A stretch of 64,000 nt of DNA from Phallus indusiatus. Lineage: Eukaryota > Basidiomycota > Agaricomycetes > Phallales > Phallaceae. The stretch spans positions 372,001-436,000 of the forward strand of contig JAQFWX010000018.1 in NCBI GenBank assembly GCA_027605045.1, written 5' to 3'. The notes under the pieces are model-generated. The model saw only the letters and a program-made list of their open reading frames with translations. It was not told where the DNA came from and made no database searches. This document shows, in pieces, positions 23,348 to 35,202 of this stretch. The translations under genes and the position numbers were made by a program. Position 1 is the stretch's first letter. Every line of letters begins with the position of its first letter.

Positions 23348-25836
23348 TTATCTCGTCTCTAACATTTCAACGTGCTCGTCCACAGGAATCCGTGTCCACC
23401 TCGATCCTGTATCATCTCGTCGAAACCATGACACCGGATTGCACATGGTCCTCCAGCCTATGATTATAAACATGCCCATTCATCATGTCAGCCACATATA
23501 CATACACAAACCAGAAGATGAAATAACCGTACCAATGGAGGATCGCGGTCGTGATGATTCATAAGCAGTCCGTTTAAAGTTATAACGTGTTATAAAATAC
23601 AGGGGTATCCCAAACGCAATAAATCCTTCATGACCAATCAAACCGTGCATATCCTATTTCTGTTCAATGACCACTTACCAAATGCTGCCAGGGCTTCTAA
23701 TGGTGCTGCTACAATCGGCATAAGAAGCAAAAATAACGCAACCTGGTCCGCGATTTTAGCGAACCCAGCTACATATACGAATATACAGGAATATCTTACC
23801 GCGCAGAAAATGATAGGCGTGGTTATCCAGGTTTTGTAAGGTCGCTCCAAATTAGGTTCCTTAATTCGCAAAACTAATAAACCAAATACCTAATTTTATT
23901 GAATAGATCAGTTAAGCTGGGACCGGCACCGAATGAAATTCGGAATACCGTTAAAAAGTAAAAACCCCATGAGGCAACACTATAGAAGTTGACCAATGTC
24001 CGAAACCCTCCACCAAAAAGTACAAATACCATGGTCATTGCAGCCGGAAGGAGCAGTGCGTTGATGGGTGTTCCGAGACGCTTGTTATTTTTGCCAAACA
24101 TACTGGGAAGAAAGCCTTCTTTACCCGCAACACATACGAGTCTCGACGTGGTATATATTGAACCTTAAGGGGGAAAAGGTAAAAAAAGGCAACTGGCAAT
24201 TGTTTGAGGAGCGCGTACCATTCAGCGCTCCGACGCAAGAGACGGCCACCATGCAAGCAAATATAATGCTACCAACCCTTCCAAATAACGCACTCCCAAA
24301 ATCCAGGGCTACCGTATTGCTTCTTTCGACTATTGACTAAGGAGTTGAAATTTAATTTCTAACCAGCTAATGGTTGATAATGAGTACCACGCTACCTTAT
24401 CAAGCAATACAAAGTATGATACATTAGCTAGCATGAATAGAATCTGATTTTCCGCTCAGACAGATTTCTCAAGAGAGCCCGTATGACTTACGATAACACA
24501 TGTCATACTGGAATGTATAACTCGGGGTAATTGCTTCCCTGGATTTTTCATTTCACCTGCTACATAATTCGTTTGATCCCAGCCTTCAAAGGCCCACAAA
24601 CCTATTAGTGAATCATGTTATTCCAAGTACAAAGACGCCAACGCGAGTATCATACCCGAGTATAATGCTAATGCATACGATGAAAAATTTGGAGAGGAGC
24701 CGCTGAAGATTGAGCCTTGGAATGAACTAGAAATGTGTCCACGCGCTACTTGAATTATACCAAAAATTGCCACGGAGAACTAAAAAAAATAAATAACTGG
24801 TCGGGACACAATGAACCAAAAGCAGAGAAAACGAAACCGTACCAATGCCGCTACCTCAAAATATCGGGTGAATGAATGTTAATTAAGTGGTCATAAATTC
24901 GTACTTTAATAGTTGTAAATACAACAGCTGCCCTGGTACCCAAAGTGGGGGTTGCCGCACAAAGAATGGCTACAAATAAAACTCCCGCGCATGCGGTGAG
25001 TTTGACAGGCCATTGGGGAATAGCATTATCAGCCACGTCAGAATTGGTCTCGTTATAAAAGAGTCGTGTCATATATTCCCTATAAAAGAAAAAAAGAACC
25101 AATAAATATAATCTCTCCTAGAAAAGAGATGAGCCTACCCAAAAACCAGGGCAATTATGGCATTTCCACCGGGCTTCAAAGCCGATATCGACGTCCAGGC
25201 AAAGAGGTAGGAAATTAATGGATGGTATGCGTAAGCAAGGTATGCTTGCGCACCCCCATTCAGAGGTATTGAGGTGCCAAGTTCCGCAAATGACGATGCA
25301 CCCGTCCAGGCTAATACACCGCTGGCTAACCACACTAAAAGACCGGCTCCTACCGATTGCGTATGGGCAATTACAACGCCCGGGGAAGAACTAGAGAAGG
25401 ATCATCAGTGGCCCCAATAACGGACCAAAGTATCAAAAATACATACAATATACCCGAACCAATCTGCACCCCAACAACAAGAGAAATACCTATTTGAGAG
25501 TAGCCATTAACCGGTGATTGGAATCTGCCTTTGATTCAAACTCGCACCTTTATAGACACCGATATTCTTTCCTGCGTGAATATCTGGCGGTCTACTAGCT
25601 TCGCTCAAACTTAACGGTAAAAGATCATCTTGGAATTGGAAAATAGATATCGAATTTGCGCGTCTTGAGCGTCGTACTGGGGTATCCGACAGTTCAGCCG
25701 TTCCTTCTAAATGTTCTAAAGCTCGTAAGGAAGTAGAAGACGAAGAACTTGAGCGAGGAGAGGATGGGTAATCTTGGTCAGGAATTTGTGTTACTGGAAC
25801 ATATTGTCCTCTAGTAGTGGTATCGTGTTCGCTCAT
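23348..25836 (-). CDS. Amino acid permease of the LAT / methionine permease (Mup) type
   Basis: A 12-helix APC-superfamily transporter, closest in feel to the fungal L-type and methionine permeases Mup1/Mup3; the substrate cannot be read from sequence. A soluble Ser-rich N-terminus with SSSSSSTS (start 25836, MSEHDTTTRGQYVP) precedes the first helix, which has the unwound GSGIF motif (VGVQIGSGIFSSPG). Further helices include FAELGTSIPLNGGAQAYLAY, ALYSGLWAFEGWDQTNYVAGE (typical of LAT-type permeases), SCVGALNGSIYTTSRLVCV and FGLLVLRIKEPNLERPYKT. The last intron, with a GTACGG donor and a CATAG acceptor, gives a tail SIGWRTMCNPVSWF ending at 23348; without it the protein would stop at 23488. 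The tail is less certain than the core. Confidence 0.84.
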
Positions 25837-25995
25837 TAGTTTTGAAGCTATACTTAGGATGCCGGTTCATAAACAAAGGGCGCCCGCGACGCCGAGATCC
25901 TGGTGATTGGGAAGATTAGAGGCTATGTCATTCGTGAGATAAAGGGAGAGAAAGGATCGAATTTACTTCCACAATTGACTTTATTCTTCGTCAAG
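25837..25995. promoter_or_regulatory. Divergent promoter, permease / BTB protein
   Basis: About 160 bp lies between opposite start codons. It has a GC-rich patch (GGGCGCCCGCGACGCCGAG) near 25879. No named site is seen. Confidence 0.35.
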
Positions 25996-27054
25996 ATGAG
26001 CCAAATGGAAGATAATTGGCAGAAGCACCCGGATTTATACATGTCGGATGGCACTATGGTTCTGTTAGCAGGCTCGACATTATTTCGCGTTTATCCAGGA
26101 TTACTTGCCAAACATTCAAACGTATTCGAAGGCTTGACTCAGTCTTCTTCGCATCTACCAGCGGACGCAGAGACCTACGATGGATTTCCAGTGGTCAGAT
26201 TACCTGATGATCCGGAAGATGTCGCCCATTTTTTGAAAGCGACGATGGGTTTATGGTAAATACTTCGTATCAAGTGATGATCCATTATCCGAGTCATTTT
26301 TTGCAGTCATTTCGAAATTAATCAGCCTATATCATATTCTGCTGCTTCAGCAATACTTCGTCTTTCCTCCAAATACATGGTTCAGTCTCTTCGTCGTCAA
26401 GCGATCGAGCACTTCAGACGCATCATACCCCAATCATATGGCGAAATAGGCAAAACACACTCATTCTCTACAGTTTTCGGTTCACAGTCCTCGGATATAC
26501 CCCATCCCTTCCAATTACTTAGTCTTTTTCAGGAGTGTCGGTTAATGACATGTTTACCTTGGTCATATTATTGTGTATGCGCTCTAGGGTTTGAGAAATT
26601 AGTACAGGGGGACACACACAATGGTTCAGAGATATTTCTCGAACAGCATACCGCACGTATTGCACTCTTAGGGTGGAAATCTCTATGCACCATGACGCGA
26701 GACATTCGCAACGATACGATTGTGTCTTCAGCTCCGGAATGTAAAGGACTGCCGCCTTGCACGGATAATATGCGCCTTGGATGGCTACAGATCGCCGCAT
26801 ACCGTATTGGGAGCGATACCATGAAACAGTGGGATATGTTTAAACTGCTCCAAATAATTAGTGTTGATGATGGGCTTCCATCGGCGGCAGCAGCCGCTGT
26901 CGCGAGAACAATTCCTAATGCTCGTCCATGTTCCTCATGTTGTAAGGCCTGGCTAAAACAGGAAGAAAATGCTAGGAACGTAATATGGTCGAAACTTCCT
27001 TCTGTTTTTCAGCTTCCAGCTTGGGAAACATTAAAGCGGGAAGAAGAGTATTGA
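25996..27054 (+). CDS. BTB/POZ domain protein
   Basis: A BTB (POZ) domain protein of the kind that is expanded in agaricomycete fungi, with no known function. The N-terminal BTB domain is seen in LYMSDGTMVLLAGSTLFRVY, LLAKHSNVFEGL and VVRLPDDPEDVAHFLKA, which follow the usual order (strand, helix, strand, helix). One intron near 26258-26304 separates this from YSAASAILRLSSKYMVQSLRRQA, the typical end of the BTB fold. The rest is helical and carries several Cys (ARPCSSCCKAW) but no domain I recognise. The stop is at 27052-27054, facing SPT6. Substrate adaptor for a Cul3-type ligase is a possible role for the family, not shown here. Confidence 0.8.
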
Positions 27055-27271
27055 GCATACACATGTCTCGGGCGATCGAAATTTGGCAGGACCAGTCATC
27101 TTGGAAAACATACGGCTTTGGTCCCGGTTTATTTAGCTCCGGAATTTAACTCGTACTTGTATACAAAAGAGATAAACGACAATACAAGGATTACAGAGGT
27201 GTTAAGAAGGTAGTAACGCAGAAGGACTCGAAAAGGATAAAATAAAATGTAATCTGCAAGAACCGTAAATT
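27055..27271. other. Convergent 3' region between the BTB gene and SPT6
   Basis: About 217 bp lies between facing stop codons. No coding frame or clear structure is seen; it should hold the two 3' ends. Confidence 0.4.
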
Positions 27272-30200
27272 TTACCAGTGGCCTGAAGACTGTCCCCATC
27301 CAGAACCATTTTGAATCATAGCCGCCCTACTGGGATGGATTCCGGGCGGTCCGTTTGGAGGTCTATTCGAAGAGATTGGGTAATTCGGGTAGGTAGGGGG
27401 GTTATTGGGAGTCAAAGAAGAAGACGGTGGTGGAACTCGCAAGGACTGTCGTCCTGGTGTCATATGTCCAGGTGTTCGTCCTGGGGCAGGAGTACGTGCA
27501 GGAGTTCGCCCGCCATAAGGTGTCTTGCCACCTCCACCACCAAGATTTTGAGATTCGTGCATGTGTCTGAAAAGCACCGGTCAGTAGGACTGGCGGGGTC
27601 CAAATGAGAAAGACGAACCTATATTTGAAGGCGTCGCATAAACTGGGGACTGTTGGAACTTCTGTGTCAAATAAGAAATATGATTCATTTGATACGCGCA
27701 CAGGCTGTTGGATATTTAGTTTGTAGTCACCGCTGCCTTATTAAAGCACTCACCCAAGTTTGAATAGCAGCGCTTTTATTAGCAAGGAAAGCTAGATGGA
27801 AATGACCTGGTTTCTTCCTGTTCAAACCAAAAGCATAAACACTCTTGTTCGGATTCATGGAAACGAATGTTCTCAAGTATGCGTCTATTCATTGTGAGAA
27901 TCATGAGAATTACCAAAATACCAAGACACGTACGGAGTTCATCTTCAGTTCCGGCTTTGAATTTCTCATGAGCCATTAGCTCTTCCGCTTTCCGGGCCAT
28001 TGCTTGGACGTAGTTAACGATGAGTTCATCCAAATCCGAAAATGTTTGTTTTGTTTTGCCGTTATCAACAACCAGACAATTGCCCACTGTCTGCAAATTC
28101 GGATCGGCTTTTTCGTCTATAACATCTGGGGTAAAGTGAGATGCCAGTTCCACTAAAATACGAGATGGCTCAATCTTACCAATATGTTGATAAACACCAT
28201 CATCCACTTTCCAAGTGACTGCGATATGATCCAACCCTTTAGATGACGGTCTAATAACAACATCACCACGTTGTTGTGTCGCCAGGTAGGCTTCAGCTTG
28301 AGCTGAGTTGAAGTTGTGGAAGTCTGGGTGTTTAATAATACGGCGGACCTGTTCAACTTCTCGCCTTTTTCGGCGGGCTAGCAGATCCTGGTCTTTTCGC
28401 GCTTGATTGATATCATAATATTCCTGGTCAATCTTGACTCGGCGGAAGCTGGCGTCACCTTCCTTAACATCAGCTGGACGAGATGAAAGTTCCACCTGGA
28501 ATTGTTCAACATTGACCTGGATGATAACCCCTTGTAATGTTTGTCCCTTTTTAACGACTTTAGAGGGCTGGACTTCTGCTCTATCGGAGAGGTATGTGGC
28601 ATTAATGATGCCCTCAATACCAGAGTCCAGCTTGACCATAACCCAACTGCTTTGGATCCGGACAACAGCAGCAGACACAATGAGTCCAATTCGCAACGTT
28701 CTTTCAGTCTCTCCAGTGAGCATTGACAATGTATCCCAGGCGGAGGGTAACCGAAATTCCAGTCGAGTATCGCGGAATGGATTCAAAAGTTCGTCTTTGA
28801 TGACGTTCAGCGTATGCCGTTTGCGATCGTTACTGGTTTCATACATGTTGACAGCGAAATCGTCGAGATTGAGTTCGTCAAGCTTGGAAGCATTGTCTTT
28901 ATCTTGCATGATGACAGACACTACATGGGAAGGATGATCGTCATGGACGTCTTCATCATCCAACTCCAAAGCATCGGTTGCCATCTTTCTGGCCAGTTCA
29001 TAATCTTCGGGATGAACACGTGTATCATCAAGAGGATCGCCAACTTCAGCAACGGTGTGCTTCCGAATGTCTTTTAGATCGGGGTCTCTATGTATTCGCA
29101 AGAATCCAGCTGCATTTAGATAAACTTGGGTAGTTAAGAGACCATTTTTGATGAATTGTTCCCGATTGATTAACGTGCCGCCCTACGAACCATGAATTTC
29201 ACAATACTCGTACTCGTATTACAACTCACTAATTTCACAATCTTTCGGACAAGAACTTGAGCCTTTCTGGGACCAAGACCAGCGACATACGGTAGCAGTT
29301 GTTGATAGTAAGGGTCATGAACGGCCCGATTAATATCGACTCCGGTAGAGTTTACCACGTTGACTAATGTACGCTCCAGGGCCGACAAAAGTTTTTCTTT
29401 GGGAATCTAGATATATATGAAATTATGTTTCAGTATGTCCAGCCATAACCCAACTTACCAATTGCTGACTGTCTTCATCAAAGGTTATCGCTGCGATGTC
29501 GGAGCCCAGGGCCGCATACTCGTTCAATGGACTTTGCGCATATCTCGCCAACCCAACACAATATTTCGCATTCAAAGATAGAGCACTGAACTCCTGAGAG
29601 GCACGTTTGCTGTGTTGATAAATCCTGGCTGTATCATCCTGAATATAAATCACTGGTATGTCATAAGTTTTGTCTAAACGCGACGAGCTTGACGGTCCAG
29701 AGGGGGTGGGTCGATTTTGACTATCACCCCAAGGTCCATTCGAGGATTGAGCCCCCCAACCTTGAGAATTTTCAGCTTGCGGTCCTAAAAGTAATTCTTG
29801 CAGCCGTGTATGTAATTTAGTGGTTTGAATAGTAAAGCCCCCAACAACGATGACATTAGGAGACCGCCGATCCAGCAAGCTTTGCAATTGCTTCTTGTTA
29901 TCCTCGTCTGCTAAATTATCCAACCTGATGCGTTCACGAAGACGTCCGTTATCGTCTAAAAAGACAAGCGATATGGCGTCAACCTGGGGGTCGCCTTTGC
30001 CCCAAGAGACAGCTAACACAGATGGAGTGTGCCCTTGTATCATCTGAGGAGCCTTATACGGCTGAACATTAATCCTCTGATGAAAACTCAGTATACTATA
30101 CCAGGATATTTTCCATACATACTAACCTCTTCGAGAATCTCTCCAGAGGCTCCAGCTAAAAATTCTTCGACTTCTTCTCTCATCCATTCACGAGCCCATT

Positions 30201-32484
30201 TGCTCCCCGCCGGAAGAAGATATTTCTCAATAGCTTCGCGAACAACCTCAGTCCGTTGATCGTTCCAAGCTTTAGCAGTATCACTATATCCATCGGAGCT
30301 ATAAGCCTCGACAAGCTCCTTCTCAAATTGATGGAGCTTGTCGGGGGAAAGGAAAATGTTTACGGTTACTAAATGTTCAGCTTCCGCAGCAAGGATGTGA
30401 AGGAACTGTGGTAACTCGGTCATAAGACCAATGGGCTTATCCTTCAGGTACTTGAAGTTCTGAGAAAAACCAGTTAGCAGAGCCGTCTGAAAGTAAGATA
30501 ACGTTACGAACATAATACTTGTGGTGATCATCTATTTTTGTCAATCCTTTTTCAGTGGGCAATACAGAAATCAAAGCTTCCGTTTTAAATAGCTGTCGAA
30601 TCCTTTTGCGAAGAATAGGATCCCGGCCAAGCTCAGTAGCGATAATCATACGAGCGCGTTTGAGTGTTTCTTCGACAGATAGACCATGAAGTTCTGGCAT
30701 CTCCGAAAATTGTTCGGCATATATTGACGGCGGAAGTTCTGGATCTTCTGGGAAATAAGATTTCCGAGTCAAATTTCGAACAATATTTTGAGAAGGAAGT
30801 CCAAAGTCTCGCGCAAGCTTCGCAACGGGAGTTTTTTTAGCGATTTCGTACGCGGAAACCCGACTGGGCATTTTAATCTTTCTTTCTTCGACATCGTCGT
30901 AGAAATGCAGGGTAGACGCATCGGATTTCTGGTCCTTGTACTTCATACCCAACCATTCAGTGGCATCAGCGACAACCTCAATGCTGTCCATCGCTGGACG
31001 GATATCGTTTGTGAAATATTCATCTGAAACACCAAGCTTTGAGTAGGCTTCCTCTATAGCCTTTCTACGATCGACCAAAGCACGGTATTTTTGTCCAAGC
31101 GTGTAAACTTTCCACAACTCTTCCCGCTTCAACAGCTCGACAGTGCTTCGAGTTAGTGATGGATCAAAATGCGAGATGTAGTCTCGTCTATGTGAGTAAA
31201 TGTAAGGAACCTCCAAGTGTTGACATAAGAGGTAGTCCAAGGCCATTTGAACAGCCATGATGAGCTGGGACAGAAGGTTCGAGTGCTTGGCTCCCGGAAG
31301 AAAATACTCTGTCTCTATGCGACGAGATAAACGGAGAGCAACCCATTCTGACGCGGCAGGCAGCTGATCTCTATCAAGCGGTTGATTGTTCATCATCGTT
31401 GAAGATGTTGACAAGGTGGAGTTCACTAGTTGCATTCGTTCTGGGACATCTCTAGCACGAATCCAATCATCGTCATCTGTTAAAAGACGAGCTTGAATCT
31501 CGGAAGGTTCAAAGACCTAAGGGGAAACGATCATGAACAAAATATGATCAATATTTAACGTGAGGAACTTACGTCTTGATATCTCATTTCCGGTTTCGGT
31601 AGACTAGAGGACTTCTCTGCACCTTCGTCGTCGTCGAGAGCCCAGTCATAGTCTGTTCCGTCACCAAAGACATCAAATATCTCATCCCATGCACTAAAGG
31701 CCGAACGTGAATTCGGAAAACAAGACTGAACATCTCATGCATACCTGGCATCAATCCCAACTAAATCTGGCCTGCTAATAGCTTCACGGAACTGTCGATC
31801 ACGCTTGTAACGCTCCTGCCTTCTCTGCTCACGTTCTTCTGGAGGTAGTGTAATATCTTCGTCGTCGTCGTCGATGAAAGAGTCAATATCCTCATCGTCG
31901 TCTCTGTCTCCACGTTCGTCATCCCAGATGCCTTGAGCGTCATCACCATTTGCGTCTTGTTGGCCAAGGTTATCTTCATCAGATACGTCCAAGTCTGCGA
32001 CAGCTCTTGATGGACGGGCTGTTTCTGCTTCATCGGCAGAATCCAACTCTCGACCCCTTCTCAAACGAGTTAAACGGCTTCGACGGGCTATTCGAGTTCC
32101 AGTGTTTTCCTCTACTAGATCCAAATCGTCTTCTTCCAAATCCTCCAGTTCTACAGACTAATGAGCAACTTCATGTACGACAAACAGCCATATTAACGCA
32201 CCTCTGTTCCGCCGTTTTCTTTTCCTACGCTTGCGTCGACGAGCGGCTTCATCCTCTTCATCCTCTTCCTCCTCTTCATCATCATCGGCAATAAACCCAT
32301 CACGGATACGACGTGCCTCTTCCTCGTCCTCTTCAGGTTCTTCCGAGCTGTCGTCTGATACCATAGTCGGTTCACCAACTTCCTCCTCACTGTTGTTTTC
32401 GTTAACCGCCTTATCCCCAGCAAAATCTTCGGCTTCCATCCCATCATCCTCAAGATGTGAATGATCAGCAACTGTAGACGACAT
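27272..32484 (-). CDS. SPT6: Transcription elongation factor Spt6
   Basis: Spt6 is a histone chaperone that travels with RNA polymerase II. I start it at 32484 (MSSTVADHSHLEDDG). The N-terminus is strongly acidic, alternating with basic RKRRKRKRR, as expected. The central core has a death-like/HtH region (NDIRPAMDSIEVVADATEWL), a YqgF-like fold (GSDIAAITFDED near 29500), a helix-hairpin-helix region (LPYVAGLGPRKAQVLVRKI) and an S1 domain (GIVSAAVVRIQSSW-like, near 28470-28700). The SH2 region has HPDFHNFNSAQAEAYL and GDVVIRPSSKG near 28180-28330. The C-terminus is Gly/Pro/Ser/Thr-rich with TPAPGRTPG-type repeats near 27480, and ends GQSSGHW. Size and domain order match the family. It carries many small introns. 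Confidence 0.93.
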
Positions 32485-32801
32485 ATCGGTGGCGACGAAG
32501 GATCGAGACAACCTTATGCCCTTTGGGTTTTGCTGACTAAGCACTAGACATTACATACTTCAATGGCAGCGGCCGATCCCGCGCGTTCCACTTTTCCTGG
32601 GATTCGGACTGGAAGGCAGCTTCAAGCAGCTTCCGGTAAATTTGTTCCAGATGATTTTTAAGTAATAAAATACAGTTATACAATCAATGAGAATAAATGT
32701 ACATGCGTATTCGTAAAAAAATCGTAAGGGAGTCATTATAGGTCGTGGCAAAGTCGTGCGGAGAGAAACACATGAAAACAAGCAAAAAAAAAACAAGAAA
32801 T
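32485..32801. promoter_or_regulatory. SPT6 promoter and 3' end of the SAM-domain gene
   Basis: Both flanking genes run on the minus strand, so this 317-bp space must hold the SPT6 promoter and the terminator of the SAM gene. No coding frame is convincing. An A-rich run (GCAAAAAAAAAACAAG) near 32782 is the only notable sequence. Confidence 0.4.
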
Positions 32802-34976
32802 TTACGACGACCTTCCTCTCCCAAAAATGGTTCTGTCAAGGACCATGGCAGCTAGGCCAATCGACGCATAAAAAACGTAACTATATATATTCAAGTCCGA
32901 TGATGCGTAATTGTTGGGGGTTTTGTGACGATCAATGTTTTCGCCGACTGCATCCGTCCTCGTATATGGTCTGGAAGCTGGTCTGGAGGTTGGTCTAGAG
33001 GTTGGTCTGATTGCAGAAGTAGTCGCTTGGTCTAATGAGTAAATGTCATTAGACTTGACACTTTCCTCAGCAGGACGTGTTTGCTCCATATTACCGTGTG
33101 TATGGTGTTCTTTTCTAGTGTCTTGCGTCTCTAACTCGACGATTCTTTTCTCAACCACTGCAACTCGATCACGGAGCATTTGGAGAATCTCCCGTAGCGA
33201 CTGTATCGACTCGGTGTTCGACTCGATGTTTTCTGTCATAGCAGATGCGTCGGTTTTCAGGGATTTCGCTTCTTCCTGAACGGCCGAAGCCACGGAACCC
33301 TCTGTAGGCACTAGGGAAACATCGCTAGGATTTGAAGATGTGTACAAAAACCCGGAAGAGGGACCTAGTGATGGACTAGGAATAGACGGAGACTGTATAC
33401 CATGAATTGAGACCTCAATGTCGCTGCATGCTTCCAGAAACGGCGGTATCGGAGAAGGAGGTGCAGATTCGTTTTCAGAATTTTCAATCGTTCTTCCTTT
33501 CGTATCCTCAGTGATGCCGTCTGATGACTCAACCCTGCTGTCGTGAGTTTCAGATACAGGACCCGAGAATAGCGAAGCTAGAGACTCTGGAAGAGGGTGC
33601 TTTTTGTCTACAACGCCACTCAAAATTTCTTCAGCCGATCCGTCTTCTTGTGTTATTTTCCTGGCTGTGACATTACGCTCCTCATCCTCCCAAGCCCTTG
33701 CACCCCATGGAATGGACGGTTGATCTTCATCCCGAACTAGCTCATCCACAGTTGCCTCTTCTTCATAAGGAAGAGTTTCATCGCTTGGTAAAGGAGAGTT
33801 CGTGACTTCAGCGTCCTCTGCAAAGGGATGGATATCATCTCTTTCCACTGGGGATTCCACTATAGAGGACATATCATCACTGTCGCTCTCGCTCTTCCCA
33901 GCAAGGTCGCCTTCTTCTCCAGTATGAAGACGAACAGTTTCTCCTTCGCTGTGCGAGCGCTCAAATTTGTGGGCCATTCCTTTCACTCTGCCAGCTTGTA
34001 ATCTTCCGAGGGTGCGCCTGCCATCCCAAGGAACATACGCCCCAGGTGTGATAGGAGATGCAGTAAGATGATTGTCCTTTTCTGTTCCACGAAGCATGAG
34101 CAGATCGTCAGCCGAAAGTGCCGACCCTCTCAAGGATCCGAACACTTGTTCCTGTAGTAGACTCTGACGGAGGGTAATGCTGGCGTTCCCGAGAGCCTCT
34201 TTCCACAACAAGTTGATATTGTACCTTGAATGACGGAAAATTGAGCCCCCCTGCATATAACCAAATACCCTGAACAGAGAACTTACGCGTCATAATCCTC
34301 TCGGGTCATCTTAAGGAATGTACGTCCATCTAAACGCTCCCTAACTATGAACGCAGTGACATCGCGCATAACAGGGGGCGGCACCATCGCTCCATCCCGT
34401 AATTTCAGCACAGATGAAAGATATGTGGCTAGTTGAAGTGGTGTCCATTGCTTAGGATTGGTCTGATTATAGAAAATTATGAGGGAAGTGCTATTACTAT
34501 TATCATAAGAAGTTAACACACCGGCAAGTCCTTCATAACGTCATCGGGACCCGGCTTGTTCGAGTCTAGAAAGCTGGAAGGAAGGGTGTCTCTTCGTTTT
34601 ACTCTGACACTAATCGGAGGGGTCGGTATAAGCACGGAATCGCCATCAAGGACTGACGCTTCATCAGTCGCTTCGATCTTTTTCAGTTTTTTAGAGACTA
34701 CATAAGATCTCTTCCTGTGAGCCTTCTTGATTGGATCAACACTATTCAACAGCGGAACATAATGATGGTGACTAGGCGAGTTTGAAACCGAGTTATTGCG
34801 AGTTAAAATGGCGCTAGCCGATGACTTGATAGCTTTTCTCAAAGAAATATCACGATAAAGTAGCTTATATCAAGCAACAAATGGTAATTACCGTAGGCAT
34901 GTGTAGTGGGAGATGCCTTAGATGTTTCGCTCGATGACCCGAGTTTGCGGGAGGGAGACGGAGGTGAGGAAGACAT
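32802..34976 (-). CDS. SAM-domain protein with C-terminal membrane segment
   Basis: I do not recognise a named protein. Exon 1 (MSSSPPSPSRKLGSSSETSKAS) joins in frame to AIKSSASAILTRNNSV if the intron acceptor is GAGAAAAG. The SAM-like domain runs from NPKQWTPLQLATYLSSVL to VRERLDGRTFLKMTREDYDAY and NINLLWKEALGNASITLRQ. A long Ser/Glu-rich part follows, then a coiled coil (SIQSLREILQMLRDRVAVVEK). Near the C-terminus is a repeat RPTSRPTSRPASRPYTR, and the last 26 residues hold a hydrophobic segment (YVFYASIGLAAMVLD) followed by a short basic tail. This is the layout of a tail-anchored protein. The membrane and partner are unknown. Confidence 0.7.
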
Positions 34977-35202
34977 TGATTACGGGAAAAGAAAGGTAGT
35001 AATACAACAAGGTCAAAAGAATAGAAAGAAAGGGAGAATAACAAAAAGAAGCAAGCACTACCGTAATAATGTCACGGTGACATGACTTGAATGGAGCGCA
35101 CGTGGCACGTGTTAGATTGAATCCAATGAGCTCGCTAGGTTTCTCAGCTCCGAGATTGGATTAGAATTACAGGATGTGAACAAATTTAAAGAATGATCAG
35201 GA

